Assembly: GCA_013399855.1 (NCBI GenBank)
Contig: VXAY01003156.1
Location: 52,794 to 116,793 of the forward strand
DNA from: Oxyruncus cristatus
Lineage: Eukaryota; Chordata; Aves; Passeriformes; Cotingidae
Direction of reading: 5' to 3'
Length of the DNA stretch: 64,000 bases
The translations under genes were made by a program, and so were the position numbers. Under the pieces are notes generated by a model. It was given only the letters and a program-made list of their open reading frames with translations. It ran no database searches and had not been told where the DNA came from. Positions 52,815-62,984 of this stretch are shown here, piece by piece. Each line of letters begins with the position of its first letter. The stretch's first letter is position 1.

Positions 52815-54697
52815 CTGGTTCAGAGAACACAGCAATGGGAAGTACCATATCTCTCACATGCTAGCAGATCTCTAGGAGGGAAGAGGAAACTCTATCCAAA
52901 CTTTTCAGCTCAGACTTTAATGGCTTCTCAATATTTTTCCCCAACTTCTAGCTGCTGGTGTTAGAGAAGCTACCTTATACAAACACAAAATCAGCCCAAA
53001 TCCACTACAGATCTTCTGTTTTAAAAGTACTGTGACAAATGTCCGTGTATCAAGGGATACAGCAACTTTGAAGTAGCTTTTAATTCTCTCCTGATTTAGG
53101 GATCGCTGATCTGCGTTGATGCTCGAGAGATGGATTACATTATTTCTTGGCTTTTTCTCCAGAGTTCTTAACTATGATTCTATGGCTCTGAGCAATGTAT
53201 TCTGTCTCTTTCCATGAAGGCAGTATACCACAAGTACATACTTCAAAGCATCTAAAAAAGCTTTAGCTGAAAAAAACAAATTGAATCCATGAAAGAGGTG
53301 TTTTTGCATTTGTCCTCTGTCTTCATCTTCCCTCTTCCTTGAAAGCAAAACAAAACACACCACACACCAAATCTCACCCCACAGCTTGCACTTGAACAAC
53401 AAAACAAGGAGAGATTAATAGAACTTCTTTTAATGTGATCCTCATTTTTAAAATTTTGAATTCCAACAGCATTATAGGGTCATATGAGACCTCAAATATT
53501 CTATTCTACCCTCCACACTAACAGGATCACCATTTCCATGTCACTGCCTGTAGTTTTCTGCTAAAATTAATACTACTGATAATGACAGAAAGAGTCAACA
53601 CAAAGAGAGATATGTATTCACCTAAACTTGAAAACAAAACAAAGTGAAAAAAAACCCTAAAAGATCACATTTCAGCTTCTCAACCACATCACATTTCAAA
53701 GCTTTTCAAATATTAGCAGTTCTGAAACCTGTATCACGTTGAGGAGATAAAAAATCCAGAAGGAAGGACATCTCTGCATGTTATAAATCTATGGGTGCAA
53801 TTGTTACTTCCAAATGAGACCATCACAGAGGCAGAAACTCCAGGGCTCTCAGGAGACACTGCTTATTTCACAAAAGGGCTCCAGAGAAATGGACAGGAGT
53901 ACTTGTAATGAGCCGAACTTCCCAAACACAGCCTGGGAAGCATCTTGGAGAAGGTATTTCAATTTATAAGCTGCTAAGATTACAAGGTCTACAGCACCTT
54001 CCTCAATTTCAAACTTAAATTGCCTCTGACCATAAGTTTGAATTTGAGAACAGCAGTGTTTTCTGTTGGAGGCTATTGAAAGATACTATAACATTTTAGA
54101 CTTTTAATCCCAAAAATGTTTTTGCAAACATGCTAATTTTCTTAAAGACCTACACTTCAGTTGCTCAGCTGACACTAGTAATCTGACATTCACTTTCATA
54201 CTAGAGGCTTTTTTTCCTGTTTTATTAAAAGCTTTAGATTTTACTTTTTCCAACTACCCCTACCTGATAACATTTGGAAACCACCCCATAAATCACTATC
54301 AGTGGAGAGTTTTGTTACTAGAGTGCTTAAGCTTCCCCCTTCCAAAATGCTGCAGAAAGAGTTGAAGAAGTAGGACCCAGATTTTCAGAGGTATTTAAGA
54401 GGCTAAACTCACTTTGAAATTGAAGAGCACTTAAATGTACTTAAAGACCCTGGCCCTAAATCTCTACAGGGATCCTTCACTGACACTCTTCTTCCACTGT
54501 CCAAACCAGCTGGGGAGAAACTCTCTATAAAAAGCTGTCTGAGGCTCCTGTCACCCAGAGACACTGATGCATCACATATAGCTGGCCATTGTGGTTCAAG
54601 CCTCAATGCTAGGAAAAGTCATTGCTTTCTAAGTACTGAATTTTAAGACAGTGCTTCCAGTTACCAGTTCGCATTTGAAGAAACAGAATCCAATTCC

Positions 54698-54715
54698 TTT
54701 TTTTTTTTTTTTTTT
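54698..54715. repeat. T18 homopolymer
   Basis: Eighteen T occur on the plus strand, so the sense strand has A18. It could be a retroposon tail remnant, but I find no recognisable element body next to it. Confidence 0.95.
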
Positions 54716-57700
54716 CTTAATGCACGCTCCCTCTTCCTTTCCTATGGGGAGATGAAGGAAAAGGAATTCTTGTCAACAGAAATTAAAACAGTAAATGAGC
54801 AAGTGCACCTAGCAATCCAGCATTGTGTTTTCCTTGCTGAAGTCTTTTGTTGTAAATTGATTTTGAGATGACACTAACACTGGCTAACATAACTCAGACA
54901 GTTAGGTGAGGCCCAGTCCTTACAAAGCAAAAGTCCAAGCACAGTCAGTGGGAACTGAAGGCAATCAATACCTTTGGAGGGCTAATTCTATGAAATGTGC
55001 AATAAGCAGTTCCCACTTCCCCAGATAGATACAGAAGCTTCAAAACCAGCAAAATGAATCCCTGGTAAGAAGTAGCAGGAAAAAGAAAATAAAAAGGGGA
55101 AAAAAAGGAAAAAAAAATAGAAAGAAATGAGTTCCTGTGCAACTTCTTTGAGACGAAGCAATTTATCAGAAAGAGATTGCTGCCAGGGCCATGCATTCCT
55201 GTATATATAAATTTTTAGTTCAGAGCCAAGTGAACTCTCATTGCTTTTTACTTGAAATAATTCTTCATGCTTTGCTAATTAGGTACTAACAATTCATTCA
55301 CATGAGCTGTGAAACCCAGGGAAGAATATCAACAGTATGTTTTAAATCAAAGTGTTTACATCAGGAATGATTAATTTTTTCCACAAGGAATGACTTGTGA
55401 GACAGGAAGTCGTAGCACTGCCATAAATCTGCATGAAAATTAAAACTGTGGAAGAGAATAACAAAGGCAAGTTGCTATCCCCATCTCCCCTGCGTCAGCC
55501 CCACCTCTACAGACAGAGTTTACATTAACAAGGGGCTCAAACTACCTCTGGAATTACTGTTCGAGAAACACAAGGGTTTAAATCCATTTAAGAAACACTG
55601 TTATTAAGGCCAGTAACCCTGCTCTCCTCATTAAAGAAAGATGCAACATATGATGGGAAACTCCAGCATTTCTGTCATTGTCCCTAAAGCTTTTTAAATG
55701 CAAAAAAGTTTTTAAAAAATTAAACAAACAAAAACACCCCCCCACCCTGCACTTCATGAGCAGTGATTAAATAGTGGTTAAGAAATCTGTAACAAAAAAG
55801 ACAGAAGAGAAAAACTTTTGGCTTAGGTCTGTGTTTTCCCTTTTATCTGCTGGAGGATAGAAGACTGTGAGCTGAGAATGAGAGTGCACTCACATTCTCA
55901 GTTGCTAAATGGTTGAGGGGCTCTCTGGCAGTGCAGAAGGGCTGCCAGCTCTGTAGTATGTTTCATCCCAGCTGTTTGAAAAGCTGATTCACTTGAAACT
56001 CAACTATTATCCCCACCCACACTCTGCAAGAGAGCAAACTCCCTCTAAATGAGGTATTTATTCCACTTTTATGGTAACTATTATTACATAACTATTATTA
56101 CAACATTTAAAACAGTCATTTTAATTAGAAAAAAATTAAATCAACAAATAAATCCTGCAATGCACAAAGACTCATACATATTTACATGTAGAAATGCAAA
56201 GCACTCAAGTTGTTTCTAATAACTGCAGCTCCTGGAAAGGACATGCGTTCCACGCAGAATTGACTTAAATGCTCCTTTTCTTTTTTTGCCATAAGAATAT
56301 GCAGACGTTCTTCTTCAAAAAAATTATTTTGCCTTTTCCTGTGTTACGGGAAGCCTGCCCACACTTTTAAATATAAAGTGGGTATAAATAGAAGCACAAA
56401 TTAGGCATCTTGAAAAGTCTGTATTTTCCGACCACAGGGAAACTAAGAAATTACTATGAATGTTTACATATCTGACTATGTTGACTTAAAACACTATTTT
56501 CTATCCATATGCCCAGCAAAACTAGCAAGAAGCTAAGAAGGGAAACAATAGCTTTGCTGATTTTTTACCTGTTGCTACAGTGGGACTTGGGTATGTTTAC
56601 ATTATTTAGCCTTTTTCATATGGACCACTAAAAGTGTCAGTCTGAATACAGTCACCATTTTGATGCAAGCATGTCTGACATATATAAATGATATAACCAC
56701 TATGAAAATTTCAGTAAGACTGTCTGCTTTCCTATAAATCTAACTAGACACTTGTATCTTTACTTGTCTCTCTGTATCATAGCTATTAAAGGTAAATAAA
56801 AGCATGATGTTTCTTTATATGACATCAATAGCTTGAGGGACTTTATAAATCAGTGAATACAAATGTACAACTCACTTCAGCAGCAGTGAAGCAGTTCTGT
56901 CCATCTGATGTTTTCTGACTTAGATCTTTGCTTTAAGATCATGTTGCTCATTTAAAATTAACTTATCTCCTGTTTCTCTGCTGGGTAACTTCTGGTGTTC
57001 TCTCAACTTCTGACATCAATATTTTTCTAGTAGTCCACACAGCCTAACTAGCTGGTGTTAATGTGGTAGCTAGTTATAACTAATATTGGTCACAGTACAG
57101 ACACAGCAGCTTCATTAAATCTTGACAACTCTTGTCAAAAGGTGAATTTGAGAAAATAAAACAAAATAAACTAAATGCAAACCACTTAGGTGCATTCTGA
57201 CCGACCAGCCCCTTTTCTTCTGTGTGAATCTTCAGTGGCATCAATAACACTTTAAACAAGATTTAAGGGGTGAGCTGGCAGCTGGTCAGATGGTCAAAAT
57301 GGAAATCGTCACCACTAAATTCAGCATAAGGTTTGTTGTTTGCTTGGGGATTGTTTTTGTCACACATTTCATCTCTCCGAAGCTGTACTGCCTACAAACA
57401 GAAGAGCTATTTTGCTTCAGCAATAATACTTGTCTGTTTGTTTTTAAGTTAGATTTGGGGGTTAACCATTTGTTAACCATTAAGCTATGAATGGTGCCTC
57501 CAACCCACAAGCTAATATTTTTATGCACTGCTGCTCTCGAGCGGCCGTTTGCACTTCACATTCATGCCCCTCTGGCAGAGGAGTCCGCTGCCGGTGTGCT
57601 GCAGCACATCCTCCTCGACAGAAAGACGAGTAACTCCCCCAGAGGATTTGAGCAGGCCTGTATGAGAGAACAGGAGGTGGAGGGTGCACAAAAACCAACT

Positions 57701-57900
57701 GCCTACACTGAAACAGAGCTCAAAAGCTTAATGGCAAACTTTTCCCCTAAATACTGATTTAAACTACAAGGACAACAAGTGTTCGTTTTCACATAATACC
57801 TCCATCCTTATTAACAATCAGGCTCCTTTTTTTTTAAGAAGGAGGTTAGTGAGACTTTAGGTTGTGTAAGACATACTTTGATCTGCACCCTGATGAGTGA

Positions 57901-58035
57901 ACATTCCCTTTTGCTGCTAGCCCAACTAATGAAGGGATAAAATTAGCTTTTATCCCTGGCACTTTCTTTAGCAAAAAAACAGGCACTAATCAGCTGTCCT
58001 CACTAATCAGTCGTCTGGCTAATGACCTTTTGCCT
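57901..58035. promoter_or_regulatory. Candidate regulatory segment near exon 3
   Basis: The segment has a perfect 9-bp hairpin (GGGATAAAA 57934-57942, TTTTATCCC 57948-57956) followed by two copies of CACTAATCAG (57984-57993 and 58001-58010) and a further TAAT. Organised homeodomain-like sites about 1.2 kb into intron 3 suggest a conserved element, but conservation is not tested. Confidence 0.25.
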
Positions 58036-58064
58036 TAAAACACTAAAATTTCTGAATGATGTTT

Positions 58065-58080
58065 AAAAAAAAAAAAAAAA
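58065..58080. repeat. A16 homopolymer next to contig break
   Basis: Sixteen A lie just before the 208-base assembly repeat and probably contributed to the broken assembly there. Confidence 0.95.
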
Positions 58081-58087
58081 CACAATG

Positions 58088-58295
58088 CAGACTGGCCTCT
58101 CTCTCTCTTTGTGGGTCTTAAGCCCTATCATCTGGAATTGGAGACTGCAAGGTTAAATGGCAAACCTGTATCCTGGCTAGGTGATAAATCTATAATCAAA
58201 AGGCACAAGCCTTGACACCTCAAGATGTACTTCATTACTGCACAACTAAATGATTTTTTTCCTCTTTTTTTGTAAACTAGAAACAGATGAAAAAA
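58088..58295. repeat. 208-base assembly repeat, copy 1
   Basis: These 208 bases end immediately before the N at 58296 and are repeated without any difference I can see at 58297-58504. They begin seven bases after a run of 16 A (58065-58080), a typical place for an assembly to break. The repeat includes a CT-rich stretch and has no coding content. Confidence 0.95.
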
Positions 58296-58296
58296 N
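58296..58296. other. Single N at a contig junction
   Basis: One N separates the two exact copies of the 208-base repeat. It marks a failed contig merge. Confidence 0.95.
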
Positions 58297-58504
58297 CAGA
58301 CTGGCCTCTCTCTCTCTTTGTGGGTCTTAAGCCCTATCATCTGGAATTGGAGACTGCAAGGTTAAATGGCAAACCTGTATCCTGGCTAGGTGATAAATCT
58401 ATAATCAAAAGGCACAAGCCTTGACACCTCAAGATGTACTTCATTACTGCACAACTAAATGATTTTTTTCCTCTTTTTTTGTAAACTAGAAACAGATGAA
58501 AAAA
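58297..58504. repeat. 208-base assembly repeat, copy 2
   Basis: This is the exact second copy of 58088-58295, starting right after the N at 58296. One copy should be removed when the true intron length is calculated. Confidence 0.95.
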
Positions 58505-59207
58505 TTGCTTAACTCCCTCATATTTTGCCTGTGGAGAAATCCATTCCACATCTGTGTTCAAGTGTCAGTTAATTTCTTACTTTTTTATTAATGCCTGAGC
58601 AGGAATTCAGAAGTTGAAACCATTTGCCTTTTTTCCTCCCCCTTGTAACTTCAGGGAACTGTAGCTGGGAAAGAAAATTGCAAAACCACTCCATCAGCCT
58701 GCATTCTCACACACACTTGTGAATGTCTAAAAAACACTCCAAAACGAAACAAAAATTCCTACAGCACAGCAACAAGCCTACCAATCTCCCAAAATCTCGT
58801 TGTACAGGGCACAGATCTTCCTCCTCTCAAAATAATATTTTAACATTGTTTTAAAAGAGGGATTTTTAAGGCCTATTTCATTTTCCTTCTGTGCTTTCTT
58901 TAATGAGGCCCTTTTTCTTCGTGTATTAAGGAGGTGTAGCAAATGCAACCCTGGATGGCTGAGGAGGATTAGCAACAGAAGTCCTGTGGAAGTTGCTTTG
59001 CAGAGGCCTGCCATAATTTCTAGCTGCAATGCAACTGCACCCTTGTTTTTAACTTCAGGGAAAAAAAGACTGCATTTACCACAAACACCGCTCCCCCCAG
59101 ACAAAGCAGTTCTCCCTGGGGATGATTCAAAGTGACAAATAAAGTTACATTAAATTTGACAGCCTTCCAACTTTGCATCCCCGAATGAACCAGCAATCAA
59201 TACTCAC

Positions 59208-59450
59208 GGTAATGAGGGTCCATGTAACCGTTTCGGGGGTCCATGGTAAAGAGTGTCCCGCGGTAAGGTACAGAAGGTTCGGGAAGGTGCGATATAGATC
59301 CATGGATCTCCTTCTTGATTAATGAGGCCCTTTCCTCACTCGACGTGGAAGGCTCTTCACTGATCTTGCTGAGGCCTTGCCCACCCTGCGGCTGCATTGT
59401 GATCGCGTTTCTTCTCTCTCTGTGATAGGTCTGCCCAGGACTTTCATCCT
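59208..59450 (-). CDS. GLI3: GLI3 coding exon 3 (first copy)
   Basis: This is an internal coding exon of the zinc-finger transcription factor GLI3, the main Hedgehog-pathway repressor/activator, which shuttles between primary cilium, cytoplasm and nucleus. The minus strand encodes a segment beginning [17 protein letters not shown], passing through [19 protein letters not shown] and ending [10 protein letters not shown], which I recognise as the GLI3 N-terminal region (about residues 42-123 in mammalian numbering, from memory). A pyrimidine-rich tract and CAG (59451-59453) precede the exon and GTGAGTA (59201-59207) follows it, so both splice sites are consensus. The length is 243 nt; it starts at codon position 2 and ends at position 1, matching the mammalian exon as I recall it. 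The split last codon, C plus AT from exon 4, restores the conserved His. IKKE fits a SUMO consensus, which is only an inference. The zinc fingers lie downstream, outside this window. An almost identical copy sits 3534 bases away and is probably an assembly duplicate. Confidence 0.95.
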
Positions 59451-59548
59451 CTGCAAAAAAACGAGGGAGAAGAAAGAGAGAAGGGAAGAAAAAAAGACAG
59501 ACACACACTTTTAGCCCATTTATAGCAAATACAATAAAGAAAAGTTCT

Positions 59549-59572
59549 CCCCCCCGCCGCCCTCCTCCTCCC
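59549..59572 (-). other. G-rich sense-strand run, possible G-quadruplex
   Basis: The plus strand has C7, then CC, CCC, CC, CC and CCC runs. The GLI3 transcript therefore carries GGGAGGAGGAGGGCGGCGGG-type sequence about 100 nt upstream of the exon 3 acceptor. A two-layer G-quadruplex is possible in pre-mRNA and could influence splicing. The run is duplicated at 63083-63106. Confidence 0.5.
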
Positions 59573-60321
59573 AATGTAAGTTTGTGACAGGAGGTGCCTG
59601 TATGGCTGTGAGGGATGTCCTGGGGACGCCTGCCCATTTGGAGCAGGCAGCAGAGGAGCAGTAGATCACAGTCACCCATGCACGGATGCTCCTACCAACG
59701 GGGCCATCAATTGTGCTGGAACAGACACAGGCTTGCTGTTTCCCTGCCTTTGGGACAAGGAGGCTGGGAGCTCAGGCTCCCTGATGGGAAGTCAAGAAAT
59801 GATTTGCCACATAGAGGAGAAGATGAACCCCACCAGCTGGGCCTAAATCACACCCAGCCACCCACCGCAGCTCTGCAGCCTGGCTCCAGGTCTCTGGGGC
59901 TTTGCCTGTGTGAGGGGCTGAAGCAGGGAGGTTGGTAGTGATAAGAACTAAGGTGGGCAACAATAAAATGCATAAAATTGCTCAAGAAACAGCCCCAGCA
60001 GCATCAGGCAGGCACAAACATTGCCACCTGCTCTGATAGTGTCACCATATGGGTGCCCATGCAGGATAGTGGGGTACGCTCCCCCTACCTCTTTTTCCCA
60101 TATCCACACAGACAAACCCACAAATTCCTAATCAACAAGGGGAAAGGAAAAAGGAAAGAGGGAATAATAATAGCTAGGAGGGTCAAACCCAAGTCCTAGT
60201 TTGGAGTAAGCCTCTAGGCCTGTGGTACCACTTGTGATGGGAAAAGAGCCACCTGATCCACCAGCTTTCCATGCAGGCAGCTCCAGGACTGGGTGCTAAA
60301 CCAACCCTCTGCACCCACATG

Positions 60322-60346
60322 AATTTTAACCCCCAGGGTTAAAATT
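60322..60346. other. Perfect 11-bp hairpin
   Basis: AATTTTAACCC and GGGTTAAAATT flank a three-base CCA loop. It lies in GLI3 intron 2, about 870 bases upstream of exon 3 in the sense direction. Its duplicate is at 63856-63880. A function is not established. Confidence 0.9.
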
Positions 60347-60381
60347 AATAAAAATTATTATTATTATTAATAATAATAATA
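60345..60381. repeat. TTA/TAA trinucleotide tract
   Basis: A run of ATT units changes to ATA/TAA units midway, so the tract is itself partly palindromic. It directly follows the 11-bp hairpin at 60322-60346 and is repeated at 63879-63915 in the duplicated block. Confidence 0.85.
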
Positions 60382-62053
60382 AAAGCACACACCCTTTGAA
60401 AACCAGACAAAGTAGTTACGTTCCTCAAAAGCCAGATGTGTGTTGCCAGGTGCATTTCACACATGCCATGTGGCAGATGGGCGTTGTCAGGTACACAAGT
60501 CGCTAAAGTAAATGCCCTCCTTCAGTTTCATTATTGGTTTAAAACACAGAGACATTCTTCTATACAAGCATTATTGATGCTGAATCCTTGGCTGATACCA
60601 ATGCTCTAGGTACAGCCTTCTTCAATCAACTACACTAACACATCTTGAAGGAGTACTGATAAAGACACTTCATTTCAAAGTTGCTCTGCAGTTCTAGAAG
60701 TACACAAGGAATCTCAAATTATTAAACACGGGGCACAACAACGGTAACCAGAAAAGGAAATGAAAACACCCCTGAGAAATAAAACTTAAGTGATCTTACT
60801 CTACAAGGAAGGATGATTGACACCAGTGCCAAGATTGCACTTCGGTTGTCAGAGATTTGAAGTCGGGCTAAGTTTTCACTTGCAGTTAGCTCTGGTGTAC
60901 TTGTTCAAACAGCAAAAGCACCAGGCAGCAGTTCACTAGGTGACTACTTTCAGCAAGCCTGATAGCAGAGTAACTCAACCTATGTGCCTTTGTACAAATT
61001 AGATTGGAAACAGGCTCTGTCCTTACGGATACCTGGAGCTGAATTTTGGCCATTATATGTATAAACTACCTACACCATTGCTTTGAATGCATTGCTCACT
61101 AGTTTTCTCCCTGCCCTCTCTTGTCCCGAGTAGCAACAACATGAAAACCCAGCAGAGTAGCCTACTGAGCGCTTAATTATTTTTCTATCTCCACGTACTA
61201 CAGCAACCAGGGTCTGCTGACTTATCAGCATCTTCCAGGGAGAGAATTCTTTTTACAGACAGCAGTAATTCTCCATACAGAGAATTTCCAGGGTTGGGTC
61301 TGAAGACAAATAATTAATGCAAATAGACAACAACAGTACAGAGTTTAAACCCTTTGCCCTTCTCTGCTTTTTATTAATATGCACAGGCACTGGTCCCTGC
61401 TCTGGATTAGCAGGGTTTAAGTTTTCAACTTTTTACACCGAAGCTGGTTTTAGTTACAGAACTGCAAAAGGGGGTCTAAAACTTAACCTATAGGAGGTTT
61501 TTAGAAACCTGCTTGTAGAACTAAAAAATAAAATATAAATCACCCCAGTCATATTTTCCATCAGGTTTCTCTTTAGCCAGAGTCTTTTATGTTAAATTTC
61601 AACCTAGAGTGAACTTTCACTGATGAGATGTAAACTCCTATAAAATAGGAATTACATTCCATTTGAAATTCTGGCAGACCCTTAAGCAGAGCAACCTAAT
61701 GTGTGCTAAAACAGTTCAGAAAGAAGAAAGCTAGGGTGATTTGTGGGGCTGTATAATCACTCAGATGATCAGATAGGATTTCAGTTCTTTTACTGTTCCA
61801 TATAAAGATAATATTTGTTAAAGCTGCCATCCTGATATACAACAAGAAGCTGATGTCTGTCTGCAGGCTCCACCTTTATACTTTCCTTCTCAAAACATGC
61901 ATGTGTCCTGAATCAAGTGACTAGTACTATTATGGAAAAGTTTGATTTTTCAAATTGCTGAATGAAATTCAAAACCTCCTTTCAGTAACTCAGAAACTAA
62001 CGGAAAAATATTGTTTGTTTTAATAAGCTTTCTCTTTTTTTGGTTCCTTGGGG

Positions 62054-62054
62054 N
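62054..62054. other. Single N at a contig junction
   Basis: One N precedes the second copy of the GLI3 exon 3 block. It marks where sequence jumps back to the equivalent of 58521. Confidence 0.95.
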
Positions 62055-62741
62055 TATTTTGCCTGTGGAGAAATCCATTCCACATCTGTGTTCAAGTGTC
62101 AGTTAATTTCTTACTTTTTTATTAATGCCTGAGCAGGAATTCAGAAGTTGAAACCATTTGCCTTTTTTCCTCCCCCTTGTAACTTCAGGGAACTGTAGCT
62201 GGGAAAGAAAATTGCAAAACCACTCCATCAGCCTGCATTCTCACACACACTTGTGAATGTCTAAAAAACACTCCAAAACGAAACAAAAATTCCTACAGCA
62301 CAGCAATAAGCCTACCAATCTCCCAAAATCTCGTTGTACAGGGCACAGATCTTCCTCCTCTCAAAATAATATTTTAACATTGTTTTAAAAGAGGGATTTT
62401 TAAGGCCTATTTCATTTTCCTTCTGTGCTTTCTTTAATGAGGTCCTTTTTCTTCGTGTATTAAGGAGGTGTAGCAAATGCAACCCTGGATGGCTGAGGAG
62501 GATTAGCAACAGAAGTCCTGTGGAAGTTGCTTTGCAGAGGCCTGCCATAATTTCTAGCTGCAATGCAACTGCACCCTTGTTTTTAACTTCAGGGAAAAAA
62601 AGACTGCATTTACCACAAACACCGCTCCCCCCAGACAAAGCAGTTCTCCCTGGGGATGATTCAAAGTGACAAATAAAGTTACATTAAATTTGACAGCCTT
62701 CCAACTTTGCATCCCCGAATGAACCAGCAATCAATACTCAC

Positions 62742-62984
62742 GGTAATGAGGGTCCATGTAACCGTTTCGGGGGTCCATGGTAAAGAGTGTCCCGCGGTAA
62801 GGTACAGAAGGTTCGGGAAGGTGCGATATAGATCCATGGATCTCCTTCTTGATTAATGAGGCCCTTTCCTCACTCGACGTGGAAGGCTCTTCACTGATCT
62901 TGCTGAGGCCTTGCCCACCCTGCGGCTGCATTGTGATCGCGTTTCTTCTCTCTCTGTGATAGGTCTGCCCAGGACTTTCATCCT
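62742..62984 (-). CDS. GLI3: GLI3 exon 3, second copy (probable assembly duplicate)
   Basis: The 243 nt here, with the same CAG acceptor (62985-62987) and GTGAGTA donor (62735-62741), repeat the exon at 59208-59450 with no coding difference that I can find. The copy lies inside a duplicated block of at least 1,946 bases that begins immediately after a single N at 62054 and runs to the window end. That position is what an unmerged contig overlap or a retained second haplotype would produce. A real tandem exon duplication is possible but much less likely, because intron sequence on both sides is also almost unchanged. Exon 3 is symmetric in phase, so including both copies in a gene model would keep the frame and add a false 81-residue repeat. 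Count only one exon 3. Confidence 0.85.

Larger units (their letters stand above)
58521..60466. repeat. Large duplicated block, copy 1 (contains GLI3 exon 3)
   Basis: This block reappears at 62055-64000 with a constant offset of 3534. Reading both copies side by side I find only two differences, C at 58773 versus T at 62307 and C at 58909 versus T at 62443. The similarity covers exon and intron alike and shows no insertions or deletions. The second copy starts directly after a single N, so the pattern fits overlapping contig ends or two haplotypes rather than an old duplication. Confidence 0.95.
59451..62053 (-). other. GLI3: GLI3 intron 2, 3' part (first copy)
   Basis: This lies upstream of exon 3 in the sense direction. 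The last 60 or so bases before the exon form a strong polypyrimidine tract on the minus strand (59454-59512). Further upstream are a G-rich sense-strand run (59549-59572), a perfect 11-bp hairpin and a TTA/TAA tract (60322-60381). The portion 59451-60466 is repeated at 62985-64000. The portion 60467-62053 is present once in the window, and I predict it is repeated just beyond the right edge. I see no exon in it. Confidence 0.85.

Noticed and set aside
53172..53185. CTATGATTCTATGG, resembling the 8-bp terminal repeats of CR1
   Set aside because: I could not find a CR1 3' end body next to it; a short chance match is likely.
58778..59104. 108-codon minus-strand frame that recurs at 62312-62638 with one residue changed
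   Set aside because: The apparent conservation is only the assembly duplication of intron 3 sequence next to exon 3, so it is not evidence of a gene pair.
59197..59679. 160-codon minus-strand frame starting MGDCDLL
   Set aside because: Only the part from 59450 down to 59208 is GLI3 exon 3. The amino half is translated intron including the polypyrimidine tract, and the last residues read through the splice donor.
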